Source: Ophiothrix spiculata (lineage: Eukaryota > Echinodermata > Ophiuroidea > Amphilepidida > Ophiotrichidae). From it: a DNA stretch of 29,746 nt. Position numbers and translations under genes: made by a program. Shown in pieces: positions 20,116 to 29,619 of this stretch (the first letter of the stretch is position 1; every line of letters begins with the position of its first letter). The notes beneath the pieces are model-generated. The model was not told the DNA's origin, searched no databases, and was given only the letters and a program-made list of their open reading frames with translations. The stretch lies in the NCBI GenBank assembly GCA_000969725.1, contig JXSR01S009238.1; one strand, 5' to 3'.

Positions 20116-20480
20116 CCGTATTCGTTCTAATTAGCGCCCAGGGCGCTTAGCAAAGTCATTTTGGGTGGGCGCTTATTTTTTCGACATGTGTTTTGTACTG
20201 ATCAATCACGATATTCATTAATTCATTTACTTGAAGGCCGTACTTGCACATGTTAAGCTTAAGAATGTTACCTGTTCACAGTTGAGACCATAATATAATA
20301 TCTTGAATAATAATCCAAGCTTTTTCACTGTTTGATCTAATAACTAAGCCAATCATTGCTTTTTTGTGACTTCAATTTCATGTATATTTGATGAAGAATA
20401 CTTAATTCTCTAATTTTGGAATTCAAAAACTCAAGGGTGGGCACTTATTGGAGCACGGGCGCCTATTAGAACGAATACGG
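20116..20480. mobile_element. 365-bp MITE (CCGTATTCG ends), first copy
   Basis: The ends CCGTATTCGTTCTAATTAGC and GCCTATTAGAACGAATACGG are inverse of one another over about 24 bp with a small difference, and each is flanked by TA. Directly inside the left TIR is a GCGCCCAGGGCGC palindrome, and a second GTGGGCGC copy follows. The same spacer in copies 1 and 3 and in sub-unit 3 reads TTTTGGTATATATTTATAT with no insertion. The TA flanks suggest mariner-type mobilisation. Exact target duplication is blurred by the TA-rich site. Confidence 0.9.
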
Positions 20481-20650
20481 TACATATATTTATATTTTTT
20501 TTAAATGCAATTTCTATGAATGCAGGGCTCCACCATTTACGTATGCAGGTAACCATGCTTAAATATTGTTAAATAAATAATTAATAAATAATTGGACAGA
20601 GGAGGTTTCAGCAGCAGTAAATGTGATGGTGATTTTTAAAGAAAATTTTT

Positions 20651-20722
20651 ATGATGATGATGAGATGGTGATGGTGATGAGGGTGACGGTAACTTTGACT
20701 GGTGGTGATGAGGAGGAGGACA
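20651..20722 (+). repeat. GAT/GGT microsatellite in block B
   Basis: Trinucleotide-rich tract orthologous to 13349-13420, with one fewer GAT unit. Identical to 22152-22223. Confidence 0.85.
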
Positions 20723-21173
20723 TATCTTGTTTTTTCTTTGAAATGTTAAGGAAGCAGGGAAACCATCAAAGGTGATCATTTAGGAGAAATGTGACTCTAT
20801 TTATTTGTAAAATCTTCTTTAGCAGCTTTCTGCTTATTTTGTAAGAGCAAGTTTTATACATATACAGTAAAATGTAGGTTAAAATCAATTACATCCTGAA
20901 CTACATTCCCTGGAAATTAAAGATACTGATCAAATTCAGCACATAAAAGCATTGACTATAAATAGCTGTTAACTCTGAGTGGATTCTGCTTGAGTGATCA
21001 AGCAAGTTCATTCCACTTAGACTTAGTGTGTTGAACCTGTTTGGTTGACAGGTTCCTTAAATGTTGATACAATATGTTGTGAAGCATGTATGTTGTAATT
21101 GTATGTTGTGATTAATACATGAATGTGAAGGACTAGAAATCACACAAACAAGAATTAATGAATGCATGCTGGC

Positions 21174-22668
21174 TTAGGTTAAAGTCAGTTATATTTCCTA
21201 GACATTATTAAAAGACACTGAACAAACTCAACATATAAAAGCATTAGTAATAAACAGCTGTAGACTCTTAATGAATTCTGCTGATCAACCAAGTTCAACC
21301 TACTCTGACTTAGTATGTTGAACTTGTTAGCTTTGTTTGTGGTTGGCAGTTTGCTTAAATATTGATACAATATGTAGGGCATCATGTTTGTCATAATTGT
21401 ATGTCATGATTAATACATGCATGTGAAGGACTAAAAAATACCATGAGGAAAGGATAATGCTGGCGACAGAATGGTACATAGTAGCAATGCAGTCGTGGTA
21501 CTTGGGATAATGTATAATGCATGTTTTATCGCTTTCTTTTATCTAAAGTAAAAAGTCTGTATCTTAATTTATAATATATGTATGTAAATAATGTTCAAAA
21601 TTTTGTTTTTGGTATACCGTATTCGTTCTAATTAGCGCCCAGGGCGCTTAGCAAAGTCATTTTGGGTGGGCGCTTATTTTTTCGACATGTGTTTTGTACT
21701 GATCAATCACGATATTCATTAATTCATTTACTTGAAGGCCGTACTTGCACATGTTAAGCTTAAGAATGTTACCTGTTCACAGTTGAGACCATAATATAAT
21801 ATCTTGAATAATAATCCAAGCTTTTTCACTGTTTGATCTAATAACTAAGCCAATCATTGCTTTTTTGTGACTTCAATTTCATGTATATTTGATGAAGAAT
21901 ACTTAATTCTCTAATTTTGGAATTCAAAAACTCAAGGGTGGGCACTTATTGGAGCACGGGCGCCTATTAGAACGAATACGGTACATATATTTATATTTTT
22001 TTTAAATGCAATTTCTATGAATGCAGGGCTCCACCATTTACGTATGCAGGTAACCATGCTTAAATATTGTTAAATAAATAATTAATAAATAATTGGACAG
22101 AGGAGGTTTCAGCAGCAGTAAATGTGATGGTGATTTTTAAAGAAAATTTTTATGATGATGATGAGATGGTGATGGTGATGAGGGTGACGGTAACTTTGAC
22201 TGGTGGTGATGAGGAGGAGGACATATCTTGTTTTTTCTTTGAAATGTTAAGGAAGCAGGGAAACCATCAAAGGTGATCATTTAGGAGAAATGTGACTCTA
22301 TTTATTTGTAAAATCTTCTTTAGCAGCTTTCTGCTTATTTTGTAAGAGCAAGTTTTATACATATACAGTAAAATGTAGGTTAAAATCAATTACATCCTGA
22401 ACTACATTCCCTGGAAATTAAAGATACTGATCAAATTCAGCACATAAAAGCATTGACTATAAATAGCTGTTAACTCTGAGTGGATTCTGCTTGAGTGATC
22501 AACCAAGTTCAACCTACTCTGACTTAGTGTGTTGAACCTGTTTGTTGTGTGGTTGACAGGTTCCTTAAATATTGATACAATATGTTGTGAAACATGTTTG
22601 TTATAATTGTATGTTGAGATTAATACATGAATGTGAAGGACTAGAAATCAGACCAATAAGAATTAATG
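21174..22668 (+). repeat. A-B-A' sub-unit 2 of 3 in copy 2
   Basis: Offset by 1,501 bp from sub-unit 1. Its A' starts as A'-type, then at about 22502 switches to A-type wording (CCAAGTTCAACCTACTCTG). This marks a recombination junction between the two monomer types. Confidence 0.9.
21617..21981. mobile_element. 365-bp MITE (CCGTATTCG ends), second copy
   Basis: I found no difference from 20116-20480, and the flanks are the same, so it arose by duplication of the whole sub-unit and not by a second insertion. Confidence 0.9.
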
Positions 22669-22679
22669 AATGATACTGG

Positions 22680-23806
22680 TTTAGGTTAAAGTCAGTTATA
22701 TTTCCTAAACTCAACATATAAAAGCATTAATAATAAAAAGCAGTAAACTCTTAATGAATTCTGCTCCAGTGATCAACCAAGTTCAACCTACTCTGACTTA
22801 AGTGTGTTGAACTTGGTAGCTTTGTTTGTGGTTGGCAGGTTGCTTAAATATTGATACAATGTAGTACATCATGTTTGTTATAATTGTATATGTCATGATT
22901 AATACATGCATGCGAAGAACTAGAAAACACCATGAGGAAAGGATAATGCTGGCGACAGAATGGTACATAGAAACAGTGCAGTCGTAGCACTTAGAATAAT
23001 GTATAATGCATGTTTTATCACGTTCTTTTATCAGTAGTAAAAAGTTTGTATTTTTATTTATAATATTTGTTTGTAAATAATGCTTCCAAATTTTGTTTTT
23101 GGTATATATTTATATTTTGACAAAATTAAATTTCTTTTTATGAATGCAGGGGCCGACCTTTATGTATACAGGTAACCAAGCTTAGATTCCAGATTAATAA
23201 ATACCTGGACAGAGGAGGTTTCAGCAGCAGGTAAATGTGATGGTGACTTTTCAAGAAAATGACTATGATGATGATGAGATGGAGATGGTGATGGTGATGA
23301 TGGTAACGGTAACTGTGACTGGTGGTGGTGGTGAAATTGATGATTATGATGATGATGAGGAGGAGGAGGAAATAGATTGTCTTTTCTTTGAATAGTTAAG
23401 GAAGCAGGGAAACCATCAAAGACAATCATTTAGGAGAAATATGACTCTATTTATGTAAACTTTTCATTCACAGCTTTCTGCTTATTTCTCAAGAGCAAGC
23501 TTTATACAAAATACAATAAAATCTAGGTTAAAGTCAATTACATCCCTAATGACATTCCCTGGAAATTAAAGATACTGATCAAATTCAACACATAAAAGCA
23601 TTGAATATAGATCGTACTGAATTCTGCTTGAGTGATCAAGCAAGTTCACCCACTTAGACTTAGTGTGTTGAACCTGTTTGCTGTGTGGTTGACATGACAG
23701 GTTGCTTAAATATTGATAAAACATGTTGTGAAGCATGTTTATTATAATTGTATGTTGTGATTAATACATGAATGTGAAGGACTAGAAATCAGACGAATAA
23801 GAATTG
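22680..23806 (+). repeat. A-B-A' sub-unit 3 of 3 in copy 2 (MITE-free)
   Basis: Monomer A at about 22681-22936, spacer without MITE (TTTTGGTATATATTTATAT near 23097), block B at about 23207-23440 with a longer GAT/GGT tract, and A' at about 23522-23805. It is clearly more diverged from sub-units 1 and 2 than those are from each other. Confidence 0.85.
23262..23372 (+). repeat. Expanded GAT/GGT/GAG microsatellite
   Basis: The longest version of the block B trinucleotide tract in the window. On the minus strand it reads as a His/Pro/Ser-rich frame, which is a composition artefact. Confidence 0.85.
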
Positions 23807-24641
23807 ATGAACGATACTGGTTGTACATCCTATGATGTGTAGTTAGTTATCTCCATTCAATAAATAAAAGACTGGTCAGCTGCGTGGCATGGTCTTTTTT
23901 ATCATGTGAAGAAATTGTGAGAATAGGTTTGATATCTTTATACAGTTATGGGAAATATCACAGGCGTAAATCTTGTTGATCATTGCCTATCTCTATCATT
24001 TTGAAAAAATTGAGATTTTTTAATATATCAGTTTATGATTTTAGATTAAAAAAATGTAAATAACCTTAAACATGATCTACAAAGTAAAAATGAAAATTGC
24101 CTAACTCTGTGACTTACTGGGAATAAAATTGCCTATCTCACCTTATTTTCCTGCCTCTCTAATAACATTTTATAATATAACTGCCAATCGCACTGGGCAC
24201 TGCCAAACTTACAACACATCAGTTAGGCAGAAATATTTTTTTCTTATATCACTTTATATTTCTGCTTATCTTACAATATGTTATTAAATCACAATTCTCA
24301 ATTTATGAAATTGCTTATATAAGTGATTTTAGTTGTTATGTGGTACTTCTAGAGAAATATAAACATAGCCATAGTTTTTGAATTGATTTGATTTGTATCA
24401 TAACCTTATTATGCAGGAAATGTTCAAAAAAGGCAACAAACTACAAATATTAGACTGGGTTTTTTTCTTCTAATTTTCTCAATTTTGTCTAAATGCTACA
24501 TATGGAATAACTTTAGTAGCTTGATGATATGTAGCAGTATTCCCTGACAAAGTGTGATTCCAAAATCAGTAGTTTCAAAGTAACCACAATACAATGGCTC
24601 TGTAACTGATACATGTAGGGTCAGACTGTACTTATTTTTGT

Positions 24642-24873
24642 GCTAACAAATTTGGTGCAACAAGTCTTTGTTATTACATTGATTCCAATGCATCTTTTAA
24701 TCAATAATGGATGCTTGGTGTTGTAAACCACCAAATATTGGACATCAAATACTCCTCAGGTGTGGTGTATTGATTTTTACATCACCAAGCCTCCATTATT
24801 ATAAGAAAACGCACTGGAATTATATATTAGATTATAAGAAAACCAAGACTTGTTGCACCAATTATTTGGTAGC
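24642..24873. mobile_element. Foldback (long inverted repeat) element, 232 bp
   Basis: TTGGTGCAACAAGTCTT (24652-24668) is the exact inverse of 24845-24861. Inverse similarity continues inward through ATTCCA.TGC and AATAATGGA.GCTTGGTG.TGTAAA, so each arm is about 110 bp and nearly the whole element folds on itself. The outer ends GCTA..AAAT also pair. It lies outside the large repeat copies. There is no coding capacity. Confidence 0.82.
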
Positions 24874-25187
24874 TTTTAAGAAGTAAAGACCGACGAAATT
24901 TCTTGTTTCATCAGTTCCATTTACACTGCGGAGATGTTGTATTCTATTTTCTGTTTAGGCATTACCTACTATATTCGTCTGAATATTATTAATCAATGAA
25001 ATAAAAATGTAAATCATATGGCCAAATATATTTCTGTAATATTCAAGGATCAGCTTTGTTAATTATAATGGGTTCTGGAATGAATTGCTTAGAGCCAAAA
25101 GATTGGGAATTCCTATTACATGCAGTCGAGAGTAACAAAATAATGATCAAGTTCAAGAATTTAAAATATTTATGCAATGTTAAGGCA
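24874..25187. other. Unannotated AT-rich DNA
   Basis: No supported feature. The plus-strand frame that starts at 25056 has no recognisable domain and runs into the tandem duplication that follows. Confidence 0.4.
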
Positions 25188-25380
25188 AAATGTTTGTTAT
25201 TATGTGTATTTTGTCATCAATATTTGATGAGAGGGATGGAAAGGAAATTATATCGAGGGGGTTTTCATACAATTTTCATGGCACAATGTTTGTTATCATG
25301 TGTGTCTTGTCGTCAATATTTGATATGAGTGATGGAAAAGAAATTGAATGGGGGTTTCTCTCTTAACATAAAAATATGAT
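25188..25380 (+). repeat. 96-bp tandem duplication (two diverged copies)
   Basis: TGTTTGTTAT at 25191 recurs at 25287. The following TGT.TTTTGTCATCAATATTTGA, ATGGAAA.GAAATT and GGGGGTTT blocks stay aligned. The 96-bp period is a multiple of three, which keeps one frame open, but the frame has no known domain. Confidence 0.7.
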
Positions 25381-25530
25381 ACCTTGGGCATAATTTAGTA
25401 ACTTTGATCAACATTTATTGATAAATGCCATGGTGCTATTTTATAAACAATAGTGTAGAGCTGGTTTCTCTTCTTTTCTGTGTATTATTATTTGATGTTT
25501 TAAGAGTATATTTATTAAAATATTTACTGA

Positions 25531-25828
25531 TAAATAAATAAAATAAATAAATGTCGATGCTTAGCGCTTTTCCAGAATTAATCAAAGCGCTTTACATTTA
25601 TTCCGTTACCAATAGAACATAACCAAGTTATGCGGCTGCCTTGCAATCACGGCACCTTTTGAGTATATTCCTAGTAACTACCCATGATAACGCTTGGGTC
25701 GACCATGGGTCGATGAAGCAATTAGGATTAAATGTCTTACCCAAGGACATAACCCTTTGGTGCTCAAACTCACAACCTATTGGTTTGGAGTCTTGCTCGG
25801 TACTTCCACTAGACCACACAAGCTCCGA
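25531..25828 (-). mobile_element. tRNA-derived SINE with LINE-like 3' hairpin and (TTTA)n tail
   Basis: Reading leftwards from about 25826, the A box TGGTCTAGTGG is at 25806-25816, followed by AAGACTCCAAACC and a B-box-like GTTTGAGCACC at 25759-25769. This is the internal RNA polymerase III promoter arrangement of a tRNA-like head. The body has CCTTGGGTAAGACATTTAATCC, a block common in invertebrate SINEs. The 3' end is a perfect 8-bp stem hairpin (25563-25591) followed by an A/T-rich TTTATTTA tail (25531-25551). There is no protein product; frames on both strands are coincidental. The tail resembles those of the LINE copies here, suggesting mobilisation by a related LINE. Confidence 0.82.
25563..25591 (-). 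other. SINE 3' hairpin
   Basis: AGCGCTTT (25563-25570) pairs perfectly with AAAGCGCT (25584-25591). It shares the AGCGC stem base and tail-proximal position with both LINE hairpins. Confidence 0.75.
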
Positions 25829-26214
25829 TAATGATAATCACAACATGTGACATGATAAAGGGGTCAGTTAGATGTTGGAAATATTGATTTTGAGCTACAC
25901 ACCAATAATTAATTATATCGAAAGCTTTAAAAATTGTATTTCTGAACCAAGATGACCAATTATGATGGTGTTTGGATCACATTGTATTTTTATGCACAAA
26001 TAGTTTGTAATAAAAAAAATTAAAAGCCAACATGTGACCGATCAAAGTATATCTGAGATACAATTGAAAATACCCAAATGACCATACAGTTAAAATCCTT
26101 TTCTCACATTGAATATTTGTTGCAACAATTATGTTTATTTTATTTTTATTTATTAATCACTTTTGGATTAGAATTGTCATTTGGTGATAAGTAAATCGCA
26201 TTATTTAGAATAAT
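25829..26214. other. Unannotated AT-rich DNA
   Basis: A stretch between the SINE and copy 3 of the large repeat. No gene or repeat recognised. Confidence 0.4.
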
Positions 26215-27299
26215 TTTAAGAATTTTTTTTGCCAGATATTCAGTGGACTGCCTTGTATTTTTATCTCTAAATGGACACTGTAGAAATAAAGTGTGATATA
26301 TCATTCAAAAGCTAAAATTAGAGGGAATAAAAACATGTCATACACTCGGTTTTGAAATACATGACTTTCCACTGATTTTGCTTGAGAACCCTTCATATAT
26401 TCTCTTTTACCATTTTGTTTTAAAAAGAAATTTGAAGGCCGTATGTAAAGATGTACTATTTTCTTTGCAAATGAAACACATTCAAATGTTGTGAGTTAGC
26501 AGTTTAATAAGTAAAGAACTGACTGAGTACACATTTATTACTTCTACAAATGAAAAAATAACAGAGATTTTGTCGCATATTTTACAGATGTGTGACATTT
26601 GCAACAAAATTGTAATCAAACCACATGTTATACAGCATATTGAAGTCTTAGTCTCTTTGCACATATCTGTTGAGGTTTATTATGTACATATTGTTAATGC
26701 ATTTGGTAAAGACTAAATTTTATTGATATCAATTTTATCTTGTGGCATAAATCTACTGATTAAAATACACCTGGAATATTATTGGATATGAGAAACCTTG
26801 GAATGAAGTTGTGATATTTGATAATTAAAATTTTCCTGAAAATGAAGTCATTATCATGCATGTCAGGCAGAAAAAACGAAGCAAGTCTGATCTTTTAATC
26901 ATGATTTGTAAAATCTTGTGGAATACGTTATCAAAAGATTTCCAAGATAAAACTTGAATCGGATTGACTAGAGTATCTCTTTGAATGATAATATTTCTGA
27001 TGCAGATCTCACTAATTACTGAGATACTAGAATTAGTTTCAGGTTGTGTGTTTTACTAATACAATCTTTAAATGCATGAAATATGCTGTATTGTAGTGCT
27101 GTGGTTTTACATCAAGACTCAGGCATTTGTACAAAAGAAATGAAAACTCTCTTTTCATTATTATCACTCAAAGTTTGATTTGGATTTTGAAATTCCAGAT
27201 TTTAGCTGCAGATGAGAGAATCATGTTAACAATAAGTGTTTTCTTTTGCTCTTACTGTTCGTGGGGATGTTAATTGTAGTATTGTGATGATGACGAAGA

Positions 27300-27395
27300 C
27301 AACTACCCCCGCCGCTGCCACCCCACAACACCCACCCCCACAAACACACCACCACATTGCACTACCCCACCCCACCCCACCACCACCACCACCAG
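27300..27395 (+). repeat. C-rich microsatellite, copy 3
   Basis: C4-C5 runs and CCA repeats, with CCCCACCCCACCCCACC at 27365-27381. Orthologous to 16920-17032 but with three rather than four adjacent C4 runs. Confidence 0.85.
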
Positions 27396-27949
27396 GATAT
27401 GAAAATTTAAGGGAAAACCAATTTGTAGAATATTTGACTTGAAGGTACATGATGATAATATATCTTATAACAAATGTTAATGAAATAACGATCTAAATAT
27501 TTTCACATTATTAATAATATTAGCTGGCCAGACTTAATGTATAGCAAGGAGAATAAATTTTGATTTGATTTTAAGAAAAAACATGAACTCCCACCTCATA
27601 TTTACCCTAGAGACCTTGTTGATGCAAAACCTTTACTTGCAACTTGCCACCTGTTTTTGAGAACAGTTTTCATACGGCAGTACAGACGATGAAAGTTGCT
27701 CTCAATTTCAGAGTGGAAACAGAAAATGGGAATTTTCTCGACATTACAACAGGGGTATTAATAATAATATTACAAAGATGCAGTGAAATCATGTGACCTA
27801 GTGAAATTAACGGAAAATATTTTCAAAATTATACTTACAATAGAGTTTGATATTGTGAAGTAAATAAAATGTTTTGAATTTTGTGTTTAAGTGTTGAAAA
27901 TGTGACAAAAAATAGCAGTTACGTGCCCCTACTACTGCCTGACTATGTA

Positions 27950-28422
27950 CAGGGCGCACACAACTAAATAACTAGCACTCGCAATCCGGCATTTCTAAAA
28001 TCATCAAAATTGACTGCCCTTCTAAAAACAGGACTTCAAAACGTATGGAAGGGCTATATGTTTGGTCGATATTTTGTTCTAATTATAAAATTAGGTTTAT
28101 TTAAAGATGTTCTGATGCCATTTTTGATCTCCCGATTAATTTGGTAAAATTTAAAGGGTTTTCCTTAATTTGCACTTGATTCTGGAAATACAAAATTCGG
28201 CTGTTGGTGATAGGGGGCGTTATACTTCAGCGTCCAGTTTCTTGAAAATTTTGCCTTGAAGGTGTACTTTTATTCATCTTTTTGTGTCAGAAGAGATCAT
28301 AATCATCTGAGAAAAGGCGGTGTTGAAGCAACCAGTTGCTTTAATATTGAGTTCTCGGGTGTTTTTAGGAAGCCATTTTGTACAGTAAGTCAATTGGATG
28401 CTCTATTGTGGTGTGTCGCCTG
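27950..28422. mobile_element. 473-bp CAGG..CCTG inverted-repeat element
   Basis: The left end CAGGGCGCACACAAC and the inverse of the right end, CAGGCGACACACCAC, are imperfect terminal repeats. The flanks join as CTATGTA/CATGTCTT, matching the uninterrupted CTATATACATGTCTT of copy 1, so this is an insertion in copy 3. No target duplication is evident. No coding sequence. Confidence 0.72.
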
Positions 28423-29309
28423 CATGTCTTATTAAATGTAGGTTAAAGTCAGTTATATTTCCTAGAAATTTAGGACACTGAACAAACACAACATATAAAA
28501 GCATTAATTATAAATAGCTGTAAACTGTTCATGAATTCTGCTCTAGTGATCAACCAAGTTCAACCTACTCTGACTTAGTGTGTTGAACTTGTTAGCTTTG
28601 TTTGTGGTTGGCAGGTTGCTTAAATATTGATACAATATGTAGTGCATCATGTTTGTCATAATTGTATGTCATGATTAATACATGCATGCGAAGAACTAAA
28701 AAACACCATGAGGAAAGGATAATGCTGGCGACAGAATGGTACATAGTAGCAGTGCAGTCGTAGTACTTGGAATAATGTATGATGCATGTTTTATCGCTTT
28801 CTTTTATCTTAAGTTAAAAGTCTGTATTTTAATTTATAATATTTGTATGTAAATATTGCTTCCAAATTTTGTTTTTGGTATATATTTATATTTTGTAAAA
28901 ATGCAACTTCTTTTTATGTATGCAGGGCCCCACCTTTTTAATATGCAGGTAACCATGCTTAAATCTTGTCACATAAATAATTAATAAATAACTGGACAAA
29001 GGAGGTTTCAGCAGCAGTAAATGTGATGGTGATTGTTGAAGAAAATGATTATGATGATGATGAGAAGGAGATGGTGATGACGGTGACAGTAACTTTGACT
29101 GGTGGTGATGATGATGGTTAAGTGCGAACTAACAGTGATGATGATAATGGTTAAGTGCAAACTGTCCCCTTTGTAGCTGTTAAGGTACCCTTCTTCATAT
29201 AATTAACAACTGCAACCATATGCTTGAGCGGTATCTATGGCGCAACAACAAGATCATCAGGGTCATCATATCTGCCCTCAAAATTAGTGATGCTTGTAGG
29301 AAAAAAGAT

Positions 29310-29419
29310 TGTTGAATAAATAATTGAAAATAACTGGACAGAGGAGATTTCAGCAGCAGTAAATGTAATGGTGATTGTTGAAGAAAATGATTATGATGAT
29401 GATGTGATGGTGATGATGA
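29310..29419 (+). repeat. Partial duplicate of block B
   Basis: AATAACTGGACAGAGGAG, then TTCAGCAGCAGTAAATGT and the GAT tract repeat the sequence that starts near 28985. The two are separated by about 200 bp that is not in the other copies. Confidence 0.75.
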
Positions 29420-29619
29420 CAGTGCCGTACGAAGCGGGGGTCCAGGGGGGGCACTTGCTCCCCCTGGCTCGAAAAATCGGGACGCTGACGGGACAATAAT
29501 TGAAATATCGGGACAATAGTTTACTACTTTTACCGTCCCGATATTACTGTCCCGCAAATTTTTAGTCAAAATAAGCCATTTTAGCACAAATATCAAGTTT
29601 TTATATCGATTTTTGGCTG
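29420..29619 (+). mobile_element. hAT-like transposon end fragment
   Basis: CAGTGCCGTACGAAG followed by a G-rich then C-rich stretch (hairpin at about 29442-29467) resembles hAT-type termini that start CAGTGCCGTA. Five CGGGAC/GTCCCG hexamers follow between 29478 and 29554, as expected for subterminal repeats. No matching right terminus is present. Host repeat resumes at about 29620 with roughly 160 bp of block B missing, so this is a truncated copy or one associated with a deletion. Confidence 0.6.

Larger units (their letters stand above)
19670..21160 (+). repeat. A-B-A' sub-unit 1 of 3 in copy 2
   Basis: Monomer A at about 19670-19945, spacer with MITE (20116-20480), block B at about 20594-20790, A' at about 20873-21155. 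It directly abuts the next sub-unit. The stretch 19987-21001 is identical by eye to 21488-22502. Confidence 0.9.
14371..24510 (+). repeat. Large non-coding repeat, copy 2 (expanded)
   Basis: This has the same order of blocks as copy 1, in direct orientation and starting at the copy 1 junction. It is enlarged by a LINE fragment (within 15680-16678), a mariner-like element (17207-19294) and amplification of the A-B-A' sub-unit to three tandem copies (19670-23806). The tail 23810-24500 aligns with 13860-14370. Differences from copy 1 are spread throughout, indicating an old duplication apart from the recent twin sub-units. Confidence 0.85.

Noticed and set aside
23160..23429. Minus-strand His/Pro/Ser-rich 89-codon frame
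   Set aside because: It is the translation of the GAT/GGT microsatellite in block B. Tract length and frame vary between the copies, so it is not a gene.
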